DNA of 39,310 nt from Sphingomonas sp. AOB5 (GTDB lineage Bacteria; Pseudomonadota; Alphaproteobacteria; Sphingomonadales; Sphingomonadaceae): the NCBI RefSeq assembly GCF_029433115.1, contig NZ_JARNTV010000036.1:1-39310 (forward strand), read 5' to 3'. How positions within the stretch are numbered: the stretch's first letter is position 1; each line of letters opens with the position of its first letter. Below, piece after piece: positions 1 to 9,956 of the stretch. Below the pieces are notes generated by a model. It had not been told where the DNA came from and searched no databases. It worked only from the letters and a program-made list of their open reading frames with translations. Made by a program: the position numbers and the translations under genes.

Positions 1-227
1 GGGCACGGGTCCGCTCGAACGGCGCGGGCGGCATCGATGGCGGCAAGCTGACCGCGGGCGACGCGACCTTGCTCTGGGAAAGCGCCGGCGGGCTGCGCAT
101 CGGCGTGCGCTACACCACCCAGATCTTCGCGATGGGCCTTGGACCGGTCGAGGTCATCGGTACGCCCGAATGCCGGATCAGCGGCAATGGTCCGGTGTCG
201 TGCCAGGGCAAGGTTATCCGGCGCTAG
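1..227 (+). CDS. C-terminal part of an unrecognised protein (5' end outside the window)
   Basis: An open frame runs from base 3 to a TAG at 225-227, about 74 residues, with no start in the window. The visible part has a Gly-rich start (SNGAGGIDGGKL), a run that reads like beta strands (LLWESAGGLRIGVRYTTQIF) and two cysteines near the end (PECRISGNG, SCQGK). I do not recognise the family. The cysteine pair and the strand-like pattern would suit a secreted or periplasmic beta protein, but that is a guess. It converges on the next gene: the two stop codons share a CTAG, so the genes overlap by a few bases. Confidence 0.55.
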   Translation, partial: ARVRSNGAGGIDGGKLTAGDATLLWESAGGLRIGVRYTTQIFAMGLGPVEVIGTPECRISGNGPVSCQGKVIRR

Positions 228-886
228 GCCGCGATCGGAAACCGCAACAGCCTGCCCTCCACCGCGATCAGCGCCTGCGCGTCGGGGCCCACCGCACGGA
301 CGATCTCCGGGTGATGCGCGTCCAGCCCGCCGGTCAGCGCGCCGAATGCGGGCAGGATCAGCTTGGTCCGCGTCGCCACGAAGCAACGCCGCGCGACGCT
401 GCGGCCGCGCACCTGCACGCGCAGCTTGGGGTGGAAATGGCCTGACAGCTCGGGACGAGGCTCGCGCGGATCGGCTTCGTGGCGCAGCAGCAGCCCATCG
501 ACTTCGGTTTCCTCGACGATTGAGCCGCCGAACGGATCGGTGAGCGCAGAATCGTGATTGCCGGTGATCCAGTGCCAGTCGAGCCGCGCAGTCAGCCCGG
601 TCAACAACTCACGCGCCGCATCGGGCAATCGCTCGGCCCCGCGCGAATCGTGGAAGCTGTCGCCCAGGCACCACAGCTCGCGCGCATCGGTGCGATCCGC
701 CAGCGCGGCGACGGCGCTGAGCGTCGCCAGCGAATCATAGGGCGGCAGCATCTGGCCGCGCGCGGCGAACCAGCTGGCCTTTTCGAAATGCAGATCGGCG
801 ACGATCAGCGCGCGCCGCGCCGGCCAGTAGAGCGCGCCTTCGGGCAGCGCCATCAGCTCATGACCGGCGAACGAAAGGGGAACCAT
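224..886 (-). CDS. pdeM: PdeM-type metallophosphoesterase (ligase-associated DNA damage response)
   Basis: A calcineurin-like phosphoesterase of 220 residues, matching the single-domain family called PdeM (ligase-associated DNA damage response endonuclease). The metal-binding motifs appear in order: DLHFEK (D31, H33), CLGDSFHD (D76), GNHD (109-112), RHEAD (H136) and SGHFHP (148-153). In other bacteria this family sits beside an ATP-dependent DNA ligase, an exonuclease and an Lhr-like helicase. None of these is seen here, so the DNA repair role rests on family resemblance alone. I chose the ATG at 886, which gives the usual start close before the first strand; an upstream in-frame ATG at 967 would overlap the neighbouring lipoprotein gene by 50 bases. 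The start has no strong Shine-Dalgarno. Confidence 0.85.
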   Translation of the reverse strand: MVPLSFAGHELMALPEGALYWPARRALIVADLHFEKASWFAARGQMLPPYDSLATLSAVAALADRTDARELWCLGDSFHDSRGAERLPDAARELLTGLTARLDWHWITGNHDSALTDPFGGSIVEETEVDGLLLRHEADPREPRPELSGHFHPKLRVQVRGRSVARRCFVATRTKLILPAFGALTGGLDAHHPEIVRAVGPDAQALIAVEGRLLRFPIAA

Positions 887-917
887 GGCCCCGCTATCGC
901 TGCCGGCTTCCAACACG

Positions 918-1364
918 TCAACAGCGCCTGATCGGAACCTTGCGTCCATTGATCGTGAGTACGCCATCCTTGTCGCCGGTCCGCGCGACCGTGTAGCGGA
1001 GCTGCTCCGGCGGGTTTAGCTTCACCGTCTCGCCTTCCATCTCGGTCCGCTCGGTCACGGTTTCGGTGATTGTATCGCCGTCGAGCTTCCAGCTGCCGTG
1101 ATTGCCCGAATTGTCGAGCTTGCCATCGGCTTCATAGGTCACGACCAGATCGGTCGAGCATTCGCCCGAAAAGGCCCAGGTGCCGACCAGCCAGGCGGCC
1201 AGATCGCCCGCGGGCGCGGCGGCGTTGGAAGGCGCGGCTTCGATCGGTGCCGCCGGAGTTTCCGCTGCGACGGGCGCGGCTTCGTTCTTCGGCTGCGGCG
1301 CCTGTTCCTGGCATGCGCTCAACGCGCCCAGAGCCATTGCCGCCAGAAGAACCCGCTTTGCCAT
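918..1364 (-). CDS. Putative lipoprotein of unknown function, 148 aa
   Basis: The N-terminus is a lipoprotein signal: positive MAKR, a hydrophobic stretch, then the lipobox LSAC with Cys18. A low-complexity Ala/Pro/Glu linker (about residues 20-52) follows, as expected for a lipoprotein tethered to a membrane. The remaining ~95 residues start with AWLVGTWAFSGEC and continue as alternating strands (DLVVTYEADGKL, SWKLDGDTITETV, GVLTINGRKV), resembling small lipocalin-like or META-like barrels; Cys69 and the terminal Cys148 could form a disulfide. No enzyme motif is seen. The start has an AAGGGAG Shine-Dalgarno. It lies upstream of pdeM on the same strand with a 31-bp gap, so the two may be co-transcribed. 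Confidence 0.75.
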   Translation of the reverse strand: MAKRVLLAAMALGALSACQEQAPQPKNEAAPVAAETPAAPIEAAPSNAAAPAGDLAAWLVGTWAFSGECSTDLVVTYEADGKLDNSGNHGSWKLDGDTITETVTERTEMEGETVKLNPPEQLRYTVARTGDKDGVLTINGRKVPIRRC

Positions 1365-1420
1365 CTGCCCACTCCCTTGCGCGCCACCCTAACCCATAGC
1401 GGCGGCGCGGGGTAGCGGGA

Positions 1421-2833
1421 TCAGGCGATCTCGGGCTGCTTCGCCTGTGCCATCTGGCCCAGTTCGCCGAGGATGCGGACCCAGCTGCGCATGCCCTTGT
1501 GGAAGCTCTTCAGCTCATACTTCTCGTTGGGCGAATGGATATTGTCGTCGGCCAGCGCGAAGCCGACCAGCACCGTATCCATGTTCAGGATCGAGCGGAT
1601 CGAGGTGACGACCGGAATCCCGCCGCCACAGCCGATCAGCGCAGCCTTGCCCCATTCCGCATCGAGCGCGGCGCGGGTGGCCTCCAGCGGTGGGCTATCG
1701 CTCGGCACGGTAACCGCCGGGCTGCCGGGGCCGCGCGTGGCGAACACCGCTTCGCAATCGGCGGGTAGCGAATCGCGGACATGGCGTTCGAACGCCGCCC
1801 AGACCTTGTCCGGATCCTGCCGCCCGACCAGCCGGAAGCTGATCTTGGCATGCGCCTCGGCCGGGATCACCGTCTTGAAGCCTTCGCCGGTATAGCCGCC
1901 CCAGATGCCGTTCACTTCGGCGGTCGGCCGCGCCCAGATCTGTTCGAGCGCATCGGTGCCGGCTTCGCCCGCGGGGATGCGCAGCCCGACATCGCCCAAG
2001 AACTCGGCATCGTCGAAGCCCAGCGCGTCCCAGGACTGGCGGACCCCGGCTGGCACCGGATCGACGCCGTCGTAAAAGCCGTCGAGCGTGACGTGACCGT
2101 CCTTGTCCTTCATTTCGCCAAGGATCGTCGCGAGCAGCTGGATCGGGTTGCGCGCCGCGCCGCCATAAAGACCCGAATGCAGGTCGCGCCGTGCCGCCTT
2201 TATGGTGACCTCACCCGCCGCCATGCCGCGCAGGCCGATGGTCAGGCCGGGCGTGTCCGCGTCCCACATCAGCGTGTCGCAGATCAGCGCGAAATCGGCC
2301 TTCAGCTCCTGAGCATGCTCGCGCAGGAAGGGTTCGAGGCTGACCGAGCCGGATTCCTCCTCGCCTTCGAACAGGATCGTGACCTTGCACGGCAGGGCGC
2401 CGGTGGTTTCCTTCCACGCGCGGCACGCCTCAACAAAGGTGCGCAGCTGGCCCTTGTCGTCCGATGCGCCGCGGCCGACGATGATCTTGCCGCCATGGGC
2501 GCCATCCTCGAGTGAGGGATCGAACGGATCGCGGCGCCACAGGTTGAGCGGGTCGACGGGCTGGACGTCGTAATGGCCGTAGAACAGAACGTGGGGGCCG
2601 GGACCGTCGTGATGGGCAACGACCATCGGGTGCCCCGGCGTCTGCGCCACGCGCGCGTCGAATCCGATCTCCGCAAGCTCACCCGCCAGCAGCGCGGCGG
2701 CCTTCTGGCACTCTGCGGCATAAGCGGGATCGGTGGAAACCGACTGGACGCGCATCAGATCGAACAGGCGCTGGATCGTGTCGTCGAGATGGGTTTCGAT
2801 ATAGTCGAGCGGGGCGGAATCGCTGTTCTTCAT
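1421..2833 (-). CDS. M20 family metallopeptidase (dipeptidase-like)
   Basis: A 470-residue zinc-dependent M20/M25/M40 hydrolase. The catalytic metal site is readable: FYGHYDVQP (H87, D89), GRGASDDKGQ (D125/D126 bridging Asp region), and FEGEEESGS (catalytic Glu and ligand Glu near 157-160). A dimerisation insert follows (LHSGLYGGAARNP), and the C-terminal half carries the usual FKTVIPAEAHAKISFRLV stretch and a late ligand His in DDNIHSPNEKY. The length and motif set fit the M20 dipeptidase group related to carnosinase-like CNDP enzymes. The exact substrate cannot be read from sequence. I placed the start at the ATG of MKNSDSAPLDY; 18 upstream in-frame residues have no family-like character. 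Confidence 0.9.
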   Translation of the reverse strand: MKNSDSAPLDYIETHLDDTIQRLFDLMRVQSVSTDPAYAAECQKAAALLAGELAEIGFDARVAQTPGHPMVVAHHDGPGPHVLFYGHYDVQPVDPLNLWRRDPFDPSLEDGAHGGKIIVGRGASDDKGQLRTFVEACRAWKETTGALPCKVTILFEGEEESGSVSLEPFLREHAQELKADFALICDTLMWDADTPGLTIGLRGMAAGEVTIKAARRDLHSGLYGGAARNPIQLLATILGEMKDKDGHVTLDGFYDGVDPVPAGVRQSWDALGFDDAEFLGDVGLRIPAGEAGTDALEQIWARPTAEVNGIWGGYTGEGFKTVIPAEAHAKISFRLVGRQDPDKVWAAFERHVRDSLPADCEAVFATRGPGSPAVTVPSDSPPLEATRAALDAEWGKAALIGCGGGIPVVTSIRSILNMDTVLVGFALADDNIHSPNEKYELKSFHKGMRSWVRILGELGQMAQAKQPEIA

Positions 2834-3066
2834 GGGGGGCGAAATAGGCCTGCCGAAGCACCCCCACAAGGTCCGCCGCCCGGGCAATGCTCCGCCCGTT
2901 CCACCAACCGCACGGATCGGCGAAAGTCACAAGAGTCACAATGGCATCGCGGCGGGCATGCGCCCGCTCATGCACGCCCGCACGCGACGGGTCGCGGTGA
3001 GGCGCCCCGCATCGCGGACGATGCAGGTTGATGGATGCCGGAAAGGGTTCGAAGCTTCGGGGAAAG

Positions 3067-3095
3067 CTCCTAGAACAAATAGAGAACAATGTCAA
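3067..3095 (-). promoter_or_regulatory. LexA (SOS) box inside a leftward promoter
   Basis: Read on the minus strand, a perfect TTGACA (-35; 3090-3095) is followed by 17 bases and TAGGAG (weak -10; 3067-3072). The 17-base spacer contains GTTC-N7-GTTC (3073-3087), the direct-repeat LexA site known in alphaproteobacteria. Such placement between -35 and -10 is typical of a repressed SOS promoter. The first gene downstream on this strand is the M20 peptidase, whose start is about 230 bases away. The -10 is poor, so the promoter call is weaker than the LexA-box call. Confidence 0.6.
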
Positions 3096-3120
3096 GTTTA
3101 AACTTCGTGTGAGGCCATGG

Positions 3121-3191
3121 TGCTCCGGCGAAGGCCGGAGCCGTGGCAAGCGAGATCGGTGTACGCCAACGCTCCGGCCTTCGCCGGAGCA
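3121..3191. repeat. REPIN-like element, GCTCCGGC stem class
   Basis: Two copies of the 20-bp hairpin GCTCCGGCGAAGGCCGGAGC (3122-3141; inverted at 3171-3190) are separated by 29 bp. Each hairpin has an 8-base perfect stem and a GAAG loop. Two inverted REP hairpins flanking a short spacer is the architecture of a REPIN (REP doublet). The elements at 4781 and 9822 have a different stem but the same GAAG loop. No RAYT transposase gene is in the window. Confidence 0.75.
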
Positions 3192-3278
3192 CGGATTGGG
3201 CGCGACCCGGAACACGAGCGGGGATGCAAGCCGGAGCGCGGGGTTGCCTGAGAATACGCCATGCGCCACGACCGGCGC

Positions 3279-4760
<1,482 letters not shown>

Positions 4761-4780
4761 CGGCTGCCTGATAATTTAGC

Positions 4781-4886
4781 CCCTCCCCAGCGAAGGCTGG
4801 GGCCCAGTTGCAAAGGTGGTCGTAACGGAGTGCAGCGCTCTCCCGCCGACGCCCCGCAACTGGGCCCCAGCCTCCGCTGGGGAAGT
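4781..4886 (+). repeat. 98-bp REPIN-like element, CCCCAGC stem class, copy 1
   Basis: Two inverted hairpins bound the element: CCCCAGC-GAAG-GCTGGGG (4785-4802) and CCCCAGC-CTCC-GCTGGGG (4865-4882), each extended by GGGCCCAG-type bases. The reverse complement of the element at 9822-9926 aligns along the whole length, including the interior (CAGTTGCAAAGGTGG, GTAACGG, CGCTCTCC blocks), and both measure 98 bp between outer stem ends. It lies between convergent genes (aldehyde dehydrogenase and a tail-anchored protein), so it may also act as a bidirectional terminator. Confidence 0.8.
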
Positions 4887-4942
4887 GCTTAAGGTGCGAA
4901 ACGCGGGCGGGCCGCACCGGCACCCGCCCGCTCAGTCTCAGA

Positions 4943-5266
4943 TCAGCCGATATCGGCGATCAGGAAGGCGATGATCACTACCGTCGCGACGAGCATCCCG
5001 GCGATCAGATAGCCGGTCATCGACGGGCGGAACGCCTTGGGATGATCGAGACGGAGCTGGTCCATCTTCTCCTGCATCCCCGGCCGCGACGACAGCGATC
5101 CGCGCTGCAGGATCGGGGCGGTGCTGAGGAACATCACCGCGCGCTCCACTTCGGCGGGCAGCACCTTGGGATAGCGGCGCAGAATGTCTTCGACCGCATC
5201 GACGGTGACGTCGGCGGCCTGACGCGGCACGCTCCATTCGGGGTTTTCTTCGTGTTCGATAATCAT
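4943..5266 (-). CDS. Small C-terminally anchored membrane protein of unknown function
   Basis: A 107-residue protein with a soluble, charged, mostly helical body (VTVDAVEDILRRYPKVLPAEV) and one hydrophobic segment at the very end (GYLIAGMLVATVVIIAFLIA). That makes it a tail-anchored inner-membrane protein. I know no function for it. The start is placed at the ATG of MIIEHEENPEW; an upstream ATG would add 25 residues rich in Arg, Pro and Gly that look untranslated. It is transcribed toward the repeat at 4781. Confidence 0.7.
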   Translation of the reverse strand: MIIEHEENPEWSVPRQAADVTVDAVEDILRRYPKVLPAEVERAVMFLSTAPILQRGSLSSRPGMQEKMDQLRLDHPKAFRPSMTGYLIAGMLVATVVIIAFLIADIG

Positions 5267-5361
5267 GACTGGTCTCGCTTCGTGCGCAGGCCATGGCCCG
5301 CGCGATATCGTCCTTGTCCCGTCCGGCATGCGGACGGGCATTCAAAAAATTTCAGGCGATA

Positions 5362-5751
5362 TCAGGCGAGTGGCGGTGCGCGCGGTTGGGCTGCGATCCG
5401 CCAGAGCGACGGACGGCGAGGCGCGGGACGCGCGGTTTCGAGAAGCTGCGGCGCACGGACGATCCCCGCAAGACTCGCCACCTGGGGCAGCAATGCGGGA
5501 ACATCGTCGAGATCCGGGCTGCCCGATCCGGGCTTCCACCCATGGATGGTCCGCCGCGCCTCGACATGGCGATCGTGCGACGGCAGCGCATATTGACCCG
5601 GCGAGGAGGCGCTGAACGCCGCCGCATAGCTGTCCGGTGCCGGGCCGCGGGTATCCGGCAGCACGGCAAGGAACAGCGCGACCGCAATGCAGAGCATCGC
5701 GGTGCCTGCCGAACGGAGGCGTTCGAGGGTCACCCCCCGACTATAGGGCAT
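5362..5751 (-). CDS. Hypothetical protein with one N-terminal hydrophobic segment
   Basis: A 129-residue frame beginning with a basic stretch, then a clear hydrophobic segment (AMLCIAVALFLAVLP, about residues 18-32), followed by a Pro-rich soluble part (RTIHGWKPGSG, DVPALLPQVASLAGI). This is a signal-anchor or uncleaved signal pattern. No family is recognised. The ATG at 5751 lacks a good Shine-Dalgarno; a GTG six codons on (VTLERLRSAG) is an alternative start. It lies 27 bp beyond the acyl-CoA dehydrogenase gene on its 5' side of the opposite end, on the same strand. The coding call rests on the organised signal segment and the lack of a better frame. Confidence 0.5.
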   Translation of the reverse strand: MPYSRGVTLERLRSAGTAMLCIAVALFLAVLPDTRGPAPDSYAAAFSASSPGQYALPSHDRHVEARRTIHGWKPGSGSPDLDDVPALLPQVASLAGIVRAPQLLETARPAPRRPSLWRIAAQPRAPPLA

Positions 5752-5778
5752 CTGGCCCGAAATTGCGACTCGGGAGGG

Positions 5779-6942
<1,164 letters not shown>

Positions 6943-6951
6943 GAGCTTCTC

Positions 6952-8079
6952 CTATCGAAACGTACCGGCGGCACGCAGTTCGGCGATCCGATCCGGGGCA
7001 TAGCCAAGGCCGGTCAGCAGCGCGTCGGTATCCTCGCCCACGGCGCGCGGCGGAAGCGGCGGACCGGCGGGGGTACGCGACAGGCGCGGCGCGGGGGCAG
7101 GTTCGGTCCGTCCGCCGACCTCGATGAACGTCCCGCGCTCGGCATTATGGGGATGCGCCGCAGCCTCGGCCATGGTCAGCACCGGGGCGACACAGGCCCC
7201 GGCGGAATCGAAAGCCGCGATCCATGCGTCGCGCGGCCGGGTGGCGAACAGCGCGTCGAGCCGGGCGATCTGCCGCGCCCAACCCGAAGGATCGAGCTGA
7301 CTGGCGAAATCGGGATCGTCCTTCAGCCCCAGCCCGCCCACCAGCACCGCCCAGAATTGCGGCTCGATCGCGCCGACCGACAGGAACTTGCCATCGGCAC
7401 AGGCATAGCAGCGGTAGAAAGGCGCAGCCCCGGCCAGCATCGTCGCGCCCGGCCCGTCCTGCCACAGCCCGGCGGCGCGCATGCCCCAGCTCATCGCCGC
7501 GATCATCGCCGCGCCATCGGTCATCGCGGCGTCGACCACCTGGCCCTCTCCGCCGCGCTGCACCGACAGCAGCGCTGCGAGCATGCCGAAGGCCAGCATC
7601 ATCCCGCCCCCGCCATAATCGGCGACATAGTTCATCGGCGGCACCGGCGGGCGCCCGGGAATGCCGATCCCCTCCAGCACCCCGGCAATGGCGATGTAAT
7701 TCAGGTCGTGGCCCGGCGCGTCGGCCAGCGGGCCATCCTGACCCCATCCGGTCATCCGGCCATAGACCAGCCCGGGATTGTCGCCGATCAGCAGGTCCGG
7801 CCCCAGACCCAGCCGCTCCATCACGCCGGGGCGGAAGCCCTCGATCACCCCGTCCGCGCTGCGGCACAGGTCGCGCGCCACGGCGACACCTTCGGGGGTC
7901 TTGAGATCGAGCACGATCGAGCGGCGCGACCGCGCCAGCGCGCGCGGGCCGAAGCCGCCGCCATGCCGTTCGATGCGGATCACCTCGGCGCCATGATCGC
8001 CCAGCATCATCGCGCAGAAGGGGCCCGGCCCGATCCCGGCAAATTCGACGATGCGCAGCCCGGCAAGCGCTCCGGCCAT
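6952..8079 (-). CDS. CaiB/BaiF family protein, alpha-methylacyl-CoA racemase-like
   Basis: A 375-residue family III CoA-transferase fold protein. Catalytic residues of the racemase branch are in place: H124 (GHDLNY), D154 (NYVADYGGGG) and E239 (GAIEPQFW), each offset by two from those described for the mycobacterial racemase MCR. It should epimerise (2R)- to (2S)-methylacyl-CoA so that a dehydrogenase can act, and an acyl-CoA dehydrogenase follows directly in the same operon. This pairing suggests degradation of methyl-branched or sterol/isoprenoid side chains, by inference. The start is the ATG with GGGGAGAGGAAG before it; a GTG/ATG 11 codons earlier would put the operator closer. A palindrome at 8111-8128 lies in its promoter. 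Confidence 0.9.
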   Translation of the reverse strand: MAGALAGLRIVEFAGIGPGPFCAMMLGDHGAEVIRIERHGGGFGPRALARSRRSIVLDLKTPEGVAVARDLCRSADGVIEGFRPGVMERLGLGPDLLIGDNPGLVYGRMTGWGQDGPLADAPGHDLNYIAIAGVLEGIGIPGRPPVPPMNYVADYGGGGMMLAFGMLAALLSVQRGGEGQVVDAAMTDGAAMIAAMSWGMRAAGLWQDGPGATMLAGAAPFYRCYACADGKFLSVGAIEPQFWAVLVGGLGLKDDPDFASQLDPSGWARQIARLDALFATRPRDAWIAAFDSAGACVAPVLTMAEAAAHPHNAERGTFIEVGGRTEPAPAPRLSRTPAGPPLPPRAVGEDTDALLTGLGYAPDRIAELRAAGTFR

Positions 8080-8110
8080 CTTCCTCTCCCCCGGCGGTGC
8101 GAATCCGCTC

Positions 8111-8128
8111 ACTTACATCGGTGTAAGT
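8111..8128. promoter_or_regulatory. 18-bp palindromic operator upstream of the racemase/dehydrogenase operon
   Basis: ACTTACATCGGTGTAAGT has perfect 7-bp arms and a 4-bp centre. It sits 32 bp before the racemase ATG and 62 bp before purH. On the minus strand, TTGCGG (8143-8148), a 17-bp spacer and TACACC (8120-8125) could be the -35/-10, placing the operator on the -10. The core TTACATC(G/A)GTGTAA recurs at 39183-39196. The form suits a TetR-type dimer, but no regulator gene is in the window. Confidence 0.7.
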
Positions 8129-8190
8129 GACGTGCGCTTTTGCCGCAACGCTCTTGCCTAGTTGGCCACGATCCGTAGAGGAGCGCGCTC

Positions 8191-9780
8191 ATGGATCAGG
8201 TCAAAATCGCCCGCGCATTGCTCTCGGTCTCCGACAAGAGCGGTATTGTTGAACTTGGGAAAGCGCTCGCCCGCCACGGCGTCGAGCTGGTCTCGACCGG
8301 AGGAACCGCCACCGCGCTGCGCGATGCGGGTCTGGAAGTGCGCGACATTTCCGACCTGACCGGCTTCCCCGAGATGATGGACGGCCGGGTCAAGACGCTG
8401 CATCCCAAGGTCCATGGCGGCCTGCTCGCGGTGCGCGACGATGCGGGGCACGTGGCCTCGGCCGACGAACATGCGATCGGGATGATCGATCTGGTGGTCG
8501 TGAACCTCTATCCCTTCCTCCAGACGGTGATGAAGGGTGCCGATCGGCCGGAGATCATCGAGAATATCGATATCGGCGGCCCGTCGATGGTGCGCTCGGC
8601 GGCGAAGAACCATGCGTTCGTCACCATCGTCACGGATCCGGCCGACTATGCCGAGCTGATCGCGGCGATGGACGAAAATGGCGGCGCGACCGGCCTCGAT
8701 TTCCGCAAGCGCATGGCCGCGCGCGCCTTTGCCGCGACCGCCACCTATGACGGGATGATCGCCAGCTGGTTCGGCTTCGCCGACCAGCAGCAGCTGTTCC
8801 CCGAAACGCTGCCGCTCACGCTGAAGCATGGCTCGACGCTGCGCTATGGCGAGAACCCGCATCAGCAGGCCGCCTTCTACTCCCCCGCCGGCCCCTCGAC
8901 CCCCGGCATCGGCCAGGCGCGTCAGGTGCAGGGCAAGGAGTTGAGCTACAATAATCTCAACGACGCCGATGCCGCGCTCGAGTTGATCAGCGAGTTCCGC
9001 GACGCCGATCCTTCGGTGGTGATCGTCAAGCATGCCAATCCGTGTGGCGTGGCGACCGCGGCGACGCTGGAAGAGGCCTATGCCGCGGCATTCGCCTGCG
9101 ACACCGTGTCGGCTTTCGGCGGGATCATCGCGCTGAACCGCCCGCTGGACGAAGCCACCGCGCGCGCAATTGCGGGCATCTTCACCGAAGTGGTGGTCGC
9201 CCCCGATGCCGACGAAGCGGCGCTGGCGGTGTTCGCCGCGAAGAAGAATCTGCGCTTGCTGCTGACCGGCACGCTGCCCGATCCGAAGCGTGGCGGGATC
9301 ACCGCCAAGTCGATCACCGGCGGCTGGCTGATCCAGTCGCGCGACAATGGTGCGATTGCGGAGTCCGACCTGAAGGTCGTGACCAAGCGCCAGCCGACCG
9401 CCGAGGAACTCGCCGACTGCCTGTTCGCATGGAAGGTCGCCAAGCACGTCAAGTCGAACGCCATCGTCTATGCCAAGGGTGGATCGACCGCAGGCGTCGG
9501 CGCGGGGCAGATGAACCGCCTCGAATCCGCGCGCATTGCCGCGTGGAAGGCCAAGGACGCCGCCGAAAAGGCCGGCTGGACGACGCCGCGCACCATCGGC
9601 TCGGCAGTGGCGTCGGACGCCTTCTTCCCCTTCGCCGACGGGCTTCTGGCCGCCGTCGAAGCCGGGGCGACTGCGGTGATCCAGCCGGGCGGATCGATCC
9701 GCGACGACGAAGTGATCGCCGCTGCGGACGAAGCCGGGCTGGCGATGGTCTTCACCGGAATGCGCCACTTCCGGCATTGA
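8191..9780 (+). CDS. purH: Bifunctional AICAR formyltransferase / IMP cyclohydrolase
   Basis: A 529-residue PurH that performs the last two steps of purine synthesis, AICAR to FAICAR to IMP, in the cytoplasm. The N-terminal MGS-like IMP cyclohydrolase domain shows [17 protein letters not shown] and [14 protein letters not shown]. The transformylase domain shows [31 protein letters not shown] and a C-terminal [13 protein letters not shown] and [13 protein letters not shown]. The length is typical. AGAGGAG precedes the ATG. It is divergent from the racemase operon, with the operator at 8111 between them, and is followed by the repeat at 9822. Confidence 0.98.
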   Translation: MDQVKIARALLSVSDKSGIVELGKALARHGVELVSTGGTATALRDAGLEVRDISDLTGFPEMMDGRVKTLHPKVHGGLLAVRDDAGHVASADEHAIGMIDLVVVNLYPFLQTVMKGADRPEIIENIDIGGPSMVRSAAKNHAFVTIVTDPADYAELIAAMDENGGATGLDFRKRMAARAFAATATYDGMIASWFGFADQQQLFPETLPLTLKHGSTLRYGENPHQQAAFYSPAGPSTPGIGQARQVQGKELSYNNLNDADAALELISEFRDADPSVVIVKHANPCGVATAATLEEAYAAAFACDTVSAFGGIIALNRPLDEATARAIAGIFTEVVVAPDADEAALAVFAAKKNLRLLLTGTLPDPKRGGITAKSITGGWLIQSRDNGAIAESDLKVVTKRQPTAEELADCLFAWKVAKHVKSNAIVYAKGGSTAGVGAGQMNRLESARIAAWKAKDAAEKAGWTTPRTIGSAVASDAFFPFADGLLAAVEAGATAVIQPGGSIRDDEVIAAADEAGLAMVFTGMRHFRH

Positions 9781-9821
9781 GGCGGAGGGCGCTCGTACCG
9801 CGCAAGCAACAAACAAGCCGC

Positions 9822-9926
9822 CCCTCCCCAGCGAAGGCTGGGGCCCAGGTGCGGGACGTGCGCTGGAGAGCGTCGAACGCCGTTACATCCACCTTTGCAA
9901 CTGGGCCCCAACCTCCGCTGGGGAAG
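9822..9926 (-). repeat. 98-bp REPIN-like element, CCCCAGC stem class, copy 2 (inverted)
   Basis: Outer hairpins are CCCCAGC-GAAG-GCTGGGG (9826-9843) and CCCCAAC-CTCC-GCTGGGG (9906-9923; one mismatch in the stem). The element is homologous along its length to 4781-4886 but in the opposite orientation. It lies between purH and a convergent secreted-protein gene, at least 42 bp beyond the purH stop. Confidence 0.8.
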
Positions 9927-9956
9927 GAAAAAAGGGGTAACGGGGCCGCGTAGACC

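Larger units (their letters stand above)
2834..3278. other. 445-bp intergenic region with SOS-type promoter, direct repeat and REPIN
   Basis: The longest gap between convincing genes. From left to right it holds a 9-bp direct repeat (AGTCACAAG then AGTCACAAT, 2925-2942), a LexA-box promoter pointing left (3067-3095), a 12-bp perfect palindrome AAGTTTAAACTT (3094-3105), and a pair of inverted hairpins (3121-3191). I found no convincing small gene. Frames open on both strands here have atypical Arg/Ala/His-rich composition and no start with a Shine-Dalgarno. Confidence 0.6.

Noticed and set aside
2925..2942. Direct repeat AGTCACAAG/AGTCACAAT as a regulator site or CRISPR-like unit
   Set aside because: Only two adjacent copies, no spacer series, and no known regulator pattern that I can name.
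2821..3000. Small SOS peptide gene on the minus strand downstream of the LexA promoter
   Set aside because: No start codon follows the AGGAG at usable spacing and the short frames have no stop/start organisation that looks real.
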